From Saccharum officinarum (taxonomy: Eukaryota; Streptophyta; Magnoliopsida; Poales; Poaceae): a DNA stretch of 64,000 bases. The position numbers and the translations under genes are program-made. Where the stretch lies: the NCBI GenBank assembly GCA_020631735.1, contig CM036168.1:98126932-98190931 (forward strand), written 5' to 3'. Under the pieces are notes generated by a model, which worked only from the letters and a program-made list of their open reading frames with translations, had not been told where the DNA came from and did no database searches. Below, piece by piece: positions 47,601 to 59,235 of this stretch (within the stretch, counting starts at the first letter, position 1; every line of letters begins with the position of its first letter).

Positions 47601-49492
47601 TGGTGAGATATCCTAAGACATGCTACTTTTGTAATTGTTAGGTGTTAGGGCCTTAACTGAGGATGAGCAGCTTTATCTTAGGTTAAGTAGATTAGGTGAG
47701 TACTTCTCTACTAGAGAAGAGATTTGCACGTACTAGTAAAATAACTTGAATAGAGTATTTTATTCTGAAATGCATTTCATTCCGAGCATGTTGCACCCAT
47801 TTATGCATCCATTATATTTATTGTGCATTCATGCAATAGGTGCACCGGAGGGGGTGACACTCCTCGAATTCGAGCCTGTAATTCCGGAGGAGAACCAGGA
47901 GCAGCAGGAGCCCGAGGAACCAGTCAGCGAAGGAGACGTCGCTGAAGACCTTCCTGAGTGCCCGGACCACAGGCCTGCAACTTTTCTGAAAGGCAAGCCC
48001 CGGTGCATGCTGAACCTCGTTTTATAAATATATCTTGAGTACTTTTAATTGTTTACTGCATTAAGTTGTAGGAGTTATATGAAAACACTTGTTGCATTAT
48101 ACCTGTCCTTGTCCAGATATCGTACTTAATCCTATATTAGGTTTAGGCACGTGTCAATGCTTAGCCCTGCTTAGTACGGTAGAAGTCGGGTGATTTCCGG
48201 TCATCCGCGAGATGTAGGAAGGAGTCACGAGTGGCTTTATGGCTATCGTGGATGGAACCATGCTTAAAAATGAAATTGAGACCGGGCGGGAGTTCGATAG
48301 TACAGCCGCAAGACACTTCACGTCTTGGGTGTGGAGCTATGCCCGTCTGAGTCGTTTAAGGACCGATTCGCTGTACGTCCTTGAGTCATGTTGAACGCAG
48401 TCTAACACTTAGTTGGCCGGATAAGTCGTTCCGACCGCGAAGTCGAGTAGTATGGTTCAGGCCGGGAATCGAATGGTAGGTTGCATCTTGGAGGAGAGAA
48501 AGGATGTGCTTGGGGACATTGGCGTGAGACCAAGGGGGGTTAAAGTCCCTATCACCTGGCAGAGTGTCGCCCTTGGGGACGCGACATTATTCGGGCCCGC
48601 GATTCCTGAACTGTACAAAAGATGACCTGAGCAGCCTCGCCAGGCGTGACTCGGTGAGTGTTAGAAATACCCCTCCAGCTGGATAGGAATTCGATTCGAA
48701 TCGCCGTCGCTCCGGTTAGTGAGCACTTGACTTGAGCAGCGGCAACGTAGATCTCATTAAATGAACTGGTGGTTAAGGGAATGATACAATGTTGCCATAA
48801 TCATAATTGCTCTGGATATAATGATGATGTTGTTTGATTATAATCAAGTGCATGTTTAGTACAGGTGCTAAGATAGATGACAGGTAAATGCTAAAAATAA
48901 CTGCTAGTACAGGTTATAAGAGTTTCAATTACTTATGCCTTTATGCAAAATGTTATGTCAGCTAGCCTCTTGTGTAAGCCTTGCATAATCCTTGGTGTCA
49001 CTTTATTTCTGGTTTTCGACGGGTAAGTCTAGCTGAGTACATTCCAGTACTCAGGGTTTATTCCCTCCTGTTGCAGATGACATGCTTTATCAGGGATTCT
49101 GCAAGACGTGTCTCCACCCTGCGGGTGACGATGACTAGATCACAAGGGCGTGATCGTCTTTATGTACTTTCCTCATGCTTTTGCGAGATGTCGATCATCC
49201 AGACTGGCAGTATTTATTTAACTAATGTGTGTGTTATGCTTCCGCTACTTTCAAACTTGGTTTGTAATATTTGCTACTCCGTGGTGTAAACTTATGTCAG
49301 AACTACTTGTGAAATGTATCGTATGATGTTGATGTTGAATGATGCGATCCTGGTTGTAAGCAGTTTGGTTTGAAATCCTTCGTGATTTCGATTGACTACC
49401 CGGGATTATATGGGCTCAAGTTTGAAAAATTTGAGCGCTTCGGTGCTTGTTTTCGTACTTGTGCTCTTATAATTTGGTCGGTTCTTGTTACA
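44676..49492 (+). repeat. Chromovirus 3' LTR, 4817 bp
   Basis: Collinear with the 5' LTR from TGTAACACCTC to GTTACA, about 99% identical by eye. Short differences include the 5-base insertion/deletion around CTGAACCTCG at 48011, CGCG length at 46333 and TGATGTTGATG near 49325. Confidence 0.93.
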
Positions 49493-50229
49493 GACATGTC
49501 AGTATACTCTCCAACAGGAAAAAGGGTATTATTAGGACTAGAGAGGCTTGATCATTTTCATAGTTTTGATGTGATTTAGTACCGATATGTTAGTATTATC
49601 TGATTTTGGATGCTTTTCTTTGAAATCAGATCGGCGCGCTCATTTTGTTGTTTTATCTATCCTATTGTAACATTTCATAACAAAAAAAATAGAAAAAATC
49701 CTCATTCAAAAACCCTAGAAAAATTTAGGACGCCTTCAAAGCAAGCAAATCTGAGATCAGGAAACAAAATATGCAGAGAGCACCTGATGTCCGACCGAAA
49801 ACACTACTGTAAGATGGGAGGGTAATCATCGATAAGTGATTCATGTTTGCACAACAGGACCTCCATGAAGATCCGCTGAGTCAAACTAGCTGGGCTAATA
49901 CATCGAACATCTAAGCATAGAAACAGAAAGAATTCAATCTAAGCTCTGACAAAAAGAAACCTAGATAGAAGCAGAGAGAATGGGGGGGGGGGGGAGTCGG
50001 GGAGACGAGTACCGGAGGCGTAAGGCGAGCGGCTTCGATCTCGTCTGTTTCTCCGGCTGGCGTACCACGGAGGAGGGAGCCTCGCCGGCGGAAGGGCGGA
50101 GGCGACCGGGAAATCTCTCTAGGCATCCGACCTTGTGCCTCTACTCCGCACTCGCCTTGGCTTGTTTGCCTGGGTTGAGCAGGCTCGCGCGTGTCTGCGA
50201 GCAACTTCTCACCAACGGAGAGACGCTTA
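49493..50229 (-). other. Sequence right of the chromovirus: possible 5' leader and first intron of a lost minus-strand gene
   Basis: On the minus strand, a GC-rich leader-like segment (about 50200-49982, ending in a C run and ATTCTCTCTGCTTC) is followed by CTAG/GTTTCTTTTTG and ~450 bp of T-rich DNA typical of a grass 5'UTR plus first intron. The sequence is cut by the LTR at 49492. No coding exon is visible, so the gene cannot be named. A run of 13 G at 49982-49994 is of doubtful sequence quality. Confidence 0.3.
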
Positions 50230-50663
50230 GACTACCCGCACCCTCTATATTCATCCTCTATACGTCCTAGTCAGCGAGATTCTCTCCTCTATACTCAATT
50301 CTCCCGCACCCATCCATCATCTTATATCATCCTCTATCCACTCTATTCACTGTGGAACCACTTGTCACTTTATCTAAATATATCCATGTGTGATCTAGTT
50401 TTGAAGGATTTATTGAGGCGAATTTAATTGTGAAATTGAAATTTAATTTGGATTTTTTGGTTTATGAGTTATAACATTTTTTCCCTTTGTTTAGCTAGTG
50501 GGGTCCGCCACTATAGAGTATAGAGTAAACACAGTACTACTCTAAATATGAGTGAGAGAAAGGATAGAGTTTCGTTTAGAGTACCCAGTGCAGCAGTTTT
50601 TACTCTATATTCATACTCTAAAGCTTTAAGAGTATCGTTTTAGAGTACCCACTGCGGGTAGTC
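50230..50663. mobile_element. PIF/Harbinger (Tourist-like) MITE, 434 bp
   Basis: Terminal inverted repeat GACTACCCGCA / TGCGGGTAGTC with the 3-bp target duplication TTA on both sides (50227-50229, 50664-50666). The interior repeats ACTCTATA/TAGAGTA motifs. It ends one base before the assembly gap. Confidence 0.85.
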
Positions 50664-50667
50664 TTAG

Positions 50668-50767
50668 NNNNNNNNNNNNNNNNNNNNNNNNNNNNNNNNN
50701 NNNNNNNNNNNNNNNNNNNNNNNNNNNNNNNNNNNNNNNNNNNNNNNNNNNNNNNNNNNNNNNNNNN
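50668..50767. other. Assembly gap (100 N)
   Basis: Exactly 100 undetermined bases, a conventional placeholder for a gap of unknown size. It interrupts the YSL gene. Confidence 0.99.
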
Positions 50768-50787
50768 TTTTCCGACCGACCCTTTAC

Positions 50788-51816
50788 CCGTGTTTGTACG
50801 CGGTGAGCCCGAACGTCGGGAACGAAGTGAAGCCGCAGTTGGGTCCTCCGGTGTAGAACCACTGGAAGATGGACCAGAGCAAGCTCCCCAGGCACGACCG
50901 GACGACGAGCGACACCTGCCTCCTGTGATCAGCAGAAGCGGATGCAGCAGCAACATTCATCAGCTCGCCAGGAACGTCACCAGCAGGCTACCAATTCATG
51001 TGCCATTGCCACTCACTTAGCCTGCATGACGCCGTGGGGGCTGTGGAAGCTGTTGATGAGGTGCGCCGTGGCCGAGCCGCTCGGGAACGTCAGCCGGTGG
51101 CGGATGATCATGGTCTGTTCACCGGTGGGATCGGACGACGGAGGGACGTGGCGTCAGGACGCGGTGATCTCGTCGTCTGATAGTCGGTGGTCGGTCAGAG
51201 CCTACGTACCTTCCTCATGGGCACGATGACGAGGAGGCCGACGAAGCTGACGAGGAAGAAGAAGGCCATCGTCCGGCCGAGCGTCGGCTCGCTGATGTTC
51301 GCGCCGGGGATGTTCGCGGTGCTCGTCTTCTCCGCCGTCTCCCGGTCCATCCCGAGAAGATACGACCCGAACCCGCCTGATTACACGCAGCGCATCGTCG
51401 ACGTTACAGCATAGCGACGCCAGCGATCGGGCGACGATGGCAACGCCGTGCATACACAGGAACGGGGAGCCAGATCGCGTACCGCTGTACGTCATGCTGG
51501 CGCAGGCGACGACGCAGGTCTGGACGACGGCGTTCTCCTGGCGAGTGAAGGGGCGGTGCGGCACGCCCATCTGGCCGAGCAGGCCCGTCCACGCCTTGAG
51601 GAGGAAGAACCCCAGCAGGGCCGCCGAGATATTGAGCGACGGGATGATCCCCGACGTGAACACCAGGTTCATCATGACGCCGCTGAGCGCCACGCCCAGC
51701 GCGAGGCTCGCCGCCAGGGCGCGCCCCGTCACTTGCTCCGGCCACGGCGGGATAGGCTTCACCTCGAACGCCCGCTCCGTCGACGGGCCCTCCCGCGGGT
51801 CGCCGACCGACTCCAT
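50788..51816 (-). CDS. Yellow Stripe-Like (YSL) oligopeptide-family metal transporter, 5' exons only
   Basis: Four exons on the minus strand join in frame: 51816-51483, 51376-51210, 51114-51017 and 50922-50788 (334, 167, 98 and 135 nt; GT/AG at each junction). The product shows the YSL/OPT start: [12 protein letters not shown], then membrane segments ([20 protein letters not shown]), [67 protein letters not shown], and [23 protein letters not shown] proteins move metal-nicotianamine or metal-phytosiderophore complexes across membranes. About 245 of the usual ~670-700 residues are present; the rest is lost in the gap and not found beyond it. The start at 51816 is the first ATG before the conserved part; an in-frame ATG at 51884 is possible. 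Confidence 0.85.
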
Positions 51817-51963
51817 CCTCCACCCTAGCGGCGGTGGCGCTCCCTCGCTGTCGGTGCGAGACGGTGACGGATAATAATGCATGTACGTTCGACGGCCGTG
51901 CAGCTCGCGCGGACGATTGGAAAGAATGAGAGGCAGATGGTTGCGTGCTTTTGGCTTGTCCAC

Positions 51964-53170
51964 TTGCTATTATTATCGAGGCATCGAGCTAATGGTGTGT
52001 CAGAGATGTATAGCACTCCTAATCCCTAAATGACATGGGTACTCTGTACTCTCGCCGCTAGTGCTCTGGAAGAGTAGTTCAACGAAACGGTAATCTCGCA
52101 GTTTTGCTATGCTTTTGTTTCTGTTATTAATATTAGTAGAATGAAAAGAACATCGTGCTTATATGTATCTGCAGGATTTCATGATTATAAGTGTCGCGAT
52201 TTTGTTTGAGAAATGCTAATGGTCAACCGGTTGATTTAGGGACACCTCTCAACCGTTTTTTTAGCCATCGGATGGCGTTCGATCCTTCTCGCCCGCCCGC
52301 CCTCAGCCGTTGATGGAGAACCAAACGGATAACTTCGGCCTCGCGGTTGCCCCCGCCGCTCCCCACGGCTTCTTTCGAGAGAGCCGCGTAGGCGGCCTGC
52401 TCGCCCAGGCTTCGTGTCCACCGGTCCACCGCCGAGTAGTGCAGGTGTATGTAAGCAAAGGAAAGAGGGAGTGCTCGTGGGCTCGGGCTCGCGCCGGCTG
52501 ACCAAGAGTGGAGCAGAGGCATTGCTCCCTCCGTTTCCTTTCTGCGTGAGAGGCCGGCGCTGTTTCGTTTTGCCTGGAACGTGTGTGCGCGGGCGCCGCC
52601 CCTTCCAGTTGCAGCAATTTTGTATGGTTTTGTATTTTTTTGAAATTTTGAGCAATTTAACAATATTTTTCTAATGTCTGAAATCCAGAGAAATAATTTG
52701 TATTTTTTTTTGAAAAAGTTAACATATATTTGTGTTATTCCTAAACTACATCACTATTTTCAATAAATCATATTGAAGAAATCATTGTAAATATAGTAAT
52801 AAGTCGGTGTAAATATAACTATAAGACAATGTAAGTGCATAGAAAAAATCAGTTGATGGGATGGGCTAAATCAACTAGTTGTTGCCTAAACAGACTCATT
52901 TGTTTTGTTTCTTTCTTTTGAAACTTATTTGTTTTATTTCTCACTAACCTACATACCTAATCTATCGCCAAGAGGCAAGAACCTTTTATTTGTTACCATC
53001 GCCTGACACGAAATGATACATGTAAATTGTAAAAGCCCTAAATACCTGATACCATCGCCTGACACGAAATGATACATGTAAAAGCCCTAAATACCTGATA
53101 CCATCGCCTGACACGAAATGATACATGTAAACGCTAGCCATTGTTTCCGTTGGCACAAATGATTCTCCAA
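51964..53170. other. Intergenic region between YSL and SufB
   Basis: The first ~250 bp are probably the YSL promoter and leader. 52220-52620 is GC-rich without a credible gene (overlapping ORFs lack domains). 52620-52990 is AT-rich. Confidence 0.4.
52995..53131. repeat. Tandem repeat, three copies of a ~50-bp unit
   Basis: Copies start at 52995, 53051 and 53100, each beginning ACCATCGCCTGACACGAAAT. The first has an extra 7 bp (TTGTAAA) and the third is partial. It lies downstream of the SufB 3' end. Confidence 0.92.
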
Positions 53171-53485
53171 AACAAGAATAGGATCAGAAATGATGCATGG
53201 TACGAGTCCGGAGTTCTATAGCGCCAACACATTGATTTCCATTCTTGTACAGGCAAGCCATGTGAGCTCGCTTACAGCAGTAGCAAAAACTGGGCAAACA
53301 GAAGACAAGCAGGCACAACTGCTATCTTCGTTGCCAATTGCCATAGGCCATCAACATTCAGTATTACAACAAGCCAGGAAATGTATATATATCGTGCACT
53401 TTATTCTTCTCGTACTGCTGTACACATGGATTTTCTAGGTAACTGGCTGTCATGGAGTATTACACGCAGTCGCTGAGCCAACAAA

Positions 53486-56292
53486 TTAGCCAACTGATCC
53501 CTCAAGTTTCAGGTTCATGAGTGCGTCCACCTCCTGTGCGAACTCGTAGGGAAGATGCTCGAAAACAGATCTGCAGAATCCACCAATCATGGCGGCAACA
53601 GCCTTTTCATGATCTACCCCTCTTTGCTGGAAATAAAATAGCTGATCCTCTCCGATTTTGGAAGTGCTTGCCTCATGCTCAACACGGCCACTAGTGCAAC
53701 CCACCTGTTATCAACAAAGTTTTGTCACATTGATAGGGCAGAAGGTGGAAAAAAACTATGTTCAGAATGGACCCAGAATCCATGCTAGGATGAAATTCAA
53801 GGACTAATGGTACTAGAGGATGTCATGTTCTGAGTGTTTGGTTCATTAGAACGCAAGAGCGTAAACACCGCTAGCTTGCCAGTGACAAGACAACTTGTGT
53901 TTGCCACTAAATTACATATAATTACTCATGTATTGCAGATTCATAGGATATGAGAGAAAGAACACAGGCATCTTGTTCCATCTCCACGATGATTGAACCT
54001 TCCTTAGCACTAAACTTCAAAGTTTTGCATTTTGCAATTGCAAAAACCACATATTTTTTATCACTTGCTTTTTTAAGTGACATCAGAGAGATACTATAAT
54101 TAAAATCTCACACTAAATCAACTGAATAGAGATTTGGCTATCAAATCTTGAAGTAGATGCCTTTGATGCAACTACGAACTCATGGTCATGTATTTCACTG
54201 CTAGATAAGTACTAACTGAAAACCATATACTTCATGATTAAGTCATCAAGTATATCAAATCCTAACGATTAAGTCATCAAGTATACTGCAACAGCACACA
54301 AGTACAATCCTTGATTTTCAAGAGTCATATCAAAGTTTGCACTATGTCTACCTAAAAGAAAGAATCTGGAGTTATGAAGACAATATGATTTAAGTTACAA
54401 ACATCAAAATAAATATATCCTGATTATATAGCATTTATAATATAACATCAATTTTCCTATTAAATTTAACATCAAAGCAATGTTTATGTTTCTCCGTCAA
54501 CAAATGCAAACATTTCTAGCTTTCCCTTCTTTCCTTACTGCTGCAAACTTATAAGGCTAGATCAACAGTTTGCTAGTAGATAAAGGACCATCTTAGAAGA
54601 CAGCAGCATTAACATGGTAAATATGTGTCAACATAATCCTTGTAGAAATATAATTAAATTCAATTTTGTTCATGCTAAGGTGATTATACAGTACCTTCGA
54701 ATTAATCAAATCATCAGATTTTATTCCTAAGTGCCAATTTTAAGCTGAGTCTATATGCTTCATAACATGTGCATGGAAGGTAATTATTTACACGTAGAAT
54801 AACAGAGCACTGAAAGCTTGTCATATCAGTCTAGACACTGTAATTGAACCTTACATGTCAAACATTGCAGAAGGGAAGAGTCAATTACCTGAATGGTGGG
54901 ATAGGTGTTCGCAGCCGCATTATCCCCAATCAGCAATGAGTCACACTGTGAAGAATTATAAGCATTCTCCGCGCTCGAGTTCATCAGGACCAAGCCACGG
55001 TAGCAATTCCTTGACTTCCCTGCAGAGATGCCCTTGGATATAATCCGGCTGCGTGAGTTCTTCCCCTTGTGGATCATCTTCGTCCCTGTGTCTGCTTGCT
55101 GGCAATCCTTTGTAAGCGCAACCGAGTAGAATTCTCCAACACTGTCATCCCCGACGAGCTCGACGCTTGGGTACTTCCATGTAATAGCAGATCCTGTCTC
55201 AACCTGCGTCCATGAGATCTTCGAACCCCGCCCTTTGCACCGTCCCCTCTTCGTCACAAAGTTATAAATGCCTCCTTTCCCCTCCTCATCACCAGAGTAC
55301 CAATTCTGCACCGTGGAGTACTTAATCTCTGCCCCCTCCTCACACACAAGCTCCACAACCGCAGCATGGAGCTGATTCGAGTCGTATGCCGGTGCAGTGC
55401 AGCCTTCCAAATAGCTAACCGTGCTTCTCTCATCGGCCACAATCAGAGTCCTCTCAAACTGGCCGGTCTCCTTGTCGTTGATCCTGAAGTAGGTGGAGAT
55501 TTCCATGGGGCAGACCGTGTCCTTGGGCACGTAGCAGAAGGATCCGTCGCTGAACACCGCTGAATTGAGGGCGGCATAGTAGTTGTCGCCCGGCGGTACG
55601 ACGCTGCCGAGGTAGCGCCTGACAAGGTCCGGGTACTCGCGGATGGCCTCGGAGATGGAGCAGAAGATGACTCCCTTGGCCATGAGCGCCTCGCGGTGGG
55701 TGGTTGCGATGGAGGTGGAGTCGATGACGGCGTCGACGGCGACATTGGTGAGGCGCTTCTGCTCGGTGAGCGGGATGCCGAGGCGGTCGAAGGTCTTGAG
55801 CAGCTCCGGGTCGACCTCGTCGAGGCCATTGAGCTTGGGCTTGGTTTTGGGCGCGGAGTAGTAGCAGATAGACTGCAAGTCCACGGGCGCGTACTCGTTG
55901 TCGCTCCAGGTGGGCTCGACCATGGTGAGGAATCGGCGGTAGGCGGCGAGGCGGAAGTCCAGCATCCACGCCGGCTCCGCCTTGAGCTCCGAGATGCGGC
56001 GGACGGTGGCCTCCGACAGCCCCTTGGGGATGGAGAAGGACTCGAAGTCGGAGACGAACCCGTACTTGTACTCCCTCTTCAGAAGCTTCTGCAGCGCGTC
56101 CGCCTCATCCTCCACCGCGGCGGCCTGGGACGACGACGGAGACGGCTTCTGCGGGCCCGTCTGTACGGCCACCACCGAGAGGCGGCCGCGCCGGCGCACG
56201 TTGGCGCGGCGTCCGGAGCCATAGGACGCGTGCCCTACCCCGAGCTTGGAGGTAAGGGCGCACGGCGAGAAGAGCGAGGTGGAGGCGGCCAT
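53486..56292 (-). CDS. SUFB: SufB, chloroplast Fe-S cluster scaffold (ABCI8-type)
   Basis: Two exons, 56292-54889 and 53704-53486, joined through GTAATT..CAG, give 540 residues, the expected size for plant SufB. Residues 1 to ~45 ([27 protein letters not shown]) look like a plastid transit peptide. The mature part follows the SufB family closely: [96 protein letters not shown] and, in exon 2, [15 protein letters not shown]. With SufC and SufD it forms the stromal complex that builds Fe-S clusters for photosystem I and other proteins. The start is the ATG of the transit peptide; an upstream in-frame extension to 56601 lacks conserved features. Divergent from the NDA gene, 722 bp between the two ATGs. 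Confidence 0.95.
53705..54888 (-). other. Intron of SufB
   Basis: 1184 bp, AT-rich, GTAATT..ACAG. A short direct duplication, GATTAAGTCATCAAGTATA, occurs at about 54236 and 54268. No other feature recognised. Confidence 0.85.
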
Positions 56293-57014
56293 GGTGCGGC
56301 GGCCGGGGCGGAGCGCAAAGCGAATTGGGGATGGGGAGAGAGGCTGAGACCGAGACCGGGCAACCGGGGATTGTTGAGTGGGTGGAGCCGTGGAACTGGT
56401 GCACATGCCCGCACGCGTGTAGGGGGCGCGTGGGAGGCCGGCGTTGGTGGGCGCGGTCCGGGCAGGGCTACTACGAGGGTGAGGGAGGGGTCGTGTGGCG
56501 GCCGAGAGGCAGAGCACGGCACTGGTGGATGTGGTTCGCGACGCGTGGCGGTGTCCAGATAATCTCGGAGATTTCGGGAGAAGTCGTCCAATTCTGCTCA
56601 CCGCTCACCGCAAACGCGCGGCGAAAGCGGCTTGCTCTGTTAGTCGCGATTTCTAGTGATAGTCTAGACGATTCATCGTGAATTTCGTCTAACTGTGATC
56701 ATGTACGTTCAAAATCGATGCGGCGAAAGCGTCTCTGGCGATCTAGAACGACCGCCCCTGCAGCTCACCGATCAGGTCAGTCAAGAGATGATCCGACGGC
56801 CAGCGCCATCCACGCCACTCCGATCTCTCAGGGCTGCCGCCTGCGGATCGAACGGGACCACCGGCCCGGCCGCCGACCCACCCGCCACGGGCGGCGTCCA
56901 ACGAAATGCGCTCGTTAAGTCGCCTCACTTCTCGATTTTAAAAAAAAAAAGTCGCCTCACTTCTCGCTGTGGTCACCGCGCTTCACATCTCTCGCGCGGT
57001 AGCGTCCGCCAGAC
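56293..57014. promoter_or_regulatory. Shared intergenic promoter region of SufB (-) and NDA (+)
   Basis: 722 bp between divergent start codons, GC-rich, without an obvious TATA box on either side, ending in an A run at 56940. The overlapping ORFs here are non-conserved. A bidirectional promoter for two organelle genes is inference. Confidence 0.45.
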
Positions 57015-57689
57015 ATGGCCGCCTCCTCCCTGCTCCGCTCGCTCACCCGCGCGGCCGCGCGGGCCCGGGCGCTTTCGCTTACCGCCACCACCACCAACAA
57101 CCTTGGTCGCCCTTCTCCACCGCCGCCACTGGGCGGCGGCTGCGGGTACGCGGGACGAAGCGGCGAAGGGGTTCTCTGGACTGGGGCCGACGCGGCGAAG
57201 GGGGAGAAGGCCAGGGTGGTGGTGCTGGGGACAGGGTGGGCGGGGTCTCGGCTCATGAAGGACCTCGACACGAAAGGCTACGACGTGGTCTGCGTCGCCC
57301 CGCGCAACCACATGGTGTTCACGCCGCTGCTCGCCTCCACCTGCGTCGGCACGCTTGAGTTCCGCTCCGTCGCCGAGCCGGTCGCGCGCATCCAGCCCGC
57401 CGTGTCCAAGTCGCCGGGCTCCTACTTCCTCCTCGCCCGTTGCACCGGCGTTGACCCCGATGGCCACACTGTGAGATCCCCGCCCCCTCCCCGCTTAGGT
57501 GTGACCGTGCGAGTCGATGATCCTACCAATTGCTGTTGCTTTCACACATGTGTGTGCGGGTCTCATGTTCCCAGATTCTTGGAGAAATGCTAAAAGGCAT
57601 TTATGCTAGTACTCTGCATATCAGCTTTCTACCTTTTCAGTACATACTGGTGGTGTGTCTGGGCCTGTAGTTCATAATTCTCCTCAAAT

Positions 57690-57865
57690 TTCACTATGCA
57701 AAAAGAAGATTCCCCGTCACATCAAAATGTCGGTAAATGCATGTAGTACTAAATGTTGATGAAATCAAAAACTAATTGCACAGTTTTTTGTACTTTGCGA
57801 GACGAACATTTTAAGCTTAGTTAGTCAAGATTTGATAATTTTTACAAATACAACGAAATGCTACA
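57690..57865. mobile_element. MITE remnant in NDA intron 1
   Basis: The interior CCCCGTCACATC, TAATTGCACAGTTTTTTG, GAGACGAACATTTTAAGC and TTAGTTAGTCAAGATTTG matches the MITE family seen in the JOX-type intron 2. Ends are degraded. The surrounding intron (57471-58520) is otherwise featureless. Confidence 0.65.
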
Positions 57866-59061
57866 GGAATTCTGATACAGTGTTTTTTCTCCCTATTCTG
57901 TGATCTTAGGGCTTGGTTAATTGGTACAGGTCTGGAGAAAAAGGAGAAATCTTAGCTTTACTCATCTATACACCATGAATTCATGAACATGTTCAGCAGC
58001 CTAGCAGTCTGTAGAGAAAGTGGTCTTTTGCCACAACTTTTTAACATTGAAGTACAATGTTCAAGATCAATTATTTGTTCTGACTCGTTCAACACTATGG
58101 TTAGTGTGGATCTTTTCTGTACCGTGCAAGCCTTGGATCGTTTTCGTTTCCCTTGAACCAAAACACAAGTGACACCACTCATCATGTCCTGTATGTCTGC
58201 AAAGATGATGATCCACATTATGTACATGCTTCATCATTGTTCTAGTTCATTTGGCACCATTAAGTAATGTGCGCATAGCTTCTTAACTCGCTTCGGAATT
58301 TTTCTGGATCAAAGGTTGATGCATTTCAAAGAGTTGCACAAAGATATGATGTTTTACAAAGTTACCATCTACTTTGGTCTAGTATATAGATAAATACCCT
58401 GTATTAACATTACATGTCTAACTGATACAGTGATGCTACATGGACATTTGCTTCCCAACTTTTGTTTTTCTATCTGCAGCAGTTCTGTTCTGTCTATTTA
58501 TTCACCTCCTTTTCATTTAGATTGATTGCGAAACAGTTACAGATGGTGAGAAAGATTCCTTGGAGCCATGGAAATTCAAGGTTGCTTATGACAAGTTGGT
58601 TTTGCCTGTGGAGCTGAGGCATCAACTTTTGGGATACATGGTGTTACCGACCATGCAATCTTTCTTCGCGAAGTTCACCATGCTCAAGAGATTCGGAGAC
58701 GGCTCCTCCTTAATCTGATGTTGTCTGATGTCCCTGGTATGCTTGCTTTAGCTTACTTTTTCGGCATACTACATGTGCTAACCACCTCTCACTGGAACAA
58801 AACTTCTATGAGCACACACTATTTCTTGTTCTTACTTTCTTAGTGATGTTCTATTTTATAATTGCCTGATCAAGTAGAATCTAGAATACAACCAGGTGGG
58901 GACTTAATTGCTTGGCTATGAAAAACCATAAATATCTTGTCTCCTCACACCTAAATATCCACTTGAGTATTGTTAAGCACTGATAGACCGATGCAATATG
59001 ACTAAACAGGAATTTCAGAAGAAGAAAAGCGCAGACTATTGCACTGTGTTGTTGTTGGAGG

Positions 59062-59235
59062 CATAGTTACATAAAACGGGTTCACCACCTTCGACCCTCG
59101 ACCCGGGTTCGTCGACCCCGACCCGGGTTCACGGGTTCATTTTCGACCCGAAGTGTAAAAATCTCTCGCGAGTAGCGTACCACGTACCGCGACCCCGTAC
59201 CTCGACCCCATCGACCCAAAAACTTTGTGACTATG
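59062..59235. mobile_element. hAT-type MITE (174 bp) inside NDA exon 3
   Basis: Flanked by the perfect 8-bp duplication GTTGGAGG (59054-59061 and 59236-59243). Ends CATAGTTACA and TGTGACTATG are inverted repeats with one mismatch. The interior is GC-rich and repeats CGACCCGGGTTC several times. Insertion is in codons of the nucleotide-binding GGGPTG motif and brings a stop within 3 codons. Confidence 0.92.

Larger units (their letters stand above)
33442..49492 (+). mobile_element. Tekay-type chromovirus (Ty3/gypsy), full length, 16.05 kb
   Basis: Two near-identical 4.82-kb LTRs (33442-38265, 44676-49492) flank a primer-binding site, an extra ORF with an H3-like N-terminus (39043-39657), gag (from 40278) and pol with the order protease, RT, RNase H, integrase and a C-terminal chromodomain-like segment. 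The domain order and LTRs beginning TGTAACACC fit the Tekay/Del branch of plant chromoviruses. LTR identity of about 99% by eye implies recent insertion. The 5-bp flanks do not match (CGTCC left, GACAT right). Confidence 0.9.

Noticed and set aside
52995..53131. CRISPR-like spaced repeats
   Set aside because: Three contiguous tandem copies without unique spacers in a plant nuclear genome; an ordinary minisatellite.
55454..56562. Long ORFs antisense or shifted to SufB exon 1
   Set aside because: Shadow frames of a GC-rich exon; the minus-strand SufB frame is clearly the real one.
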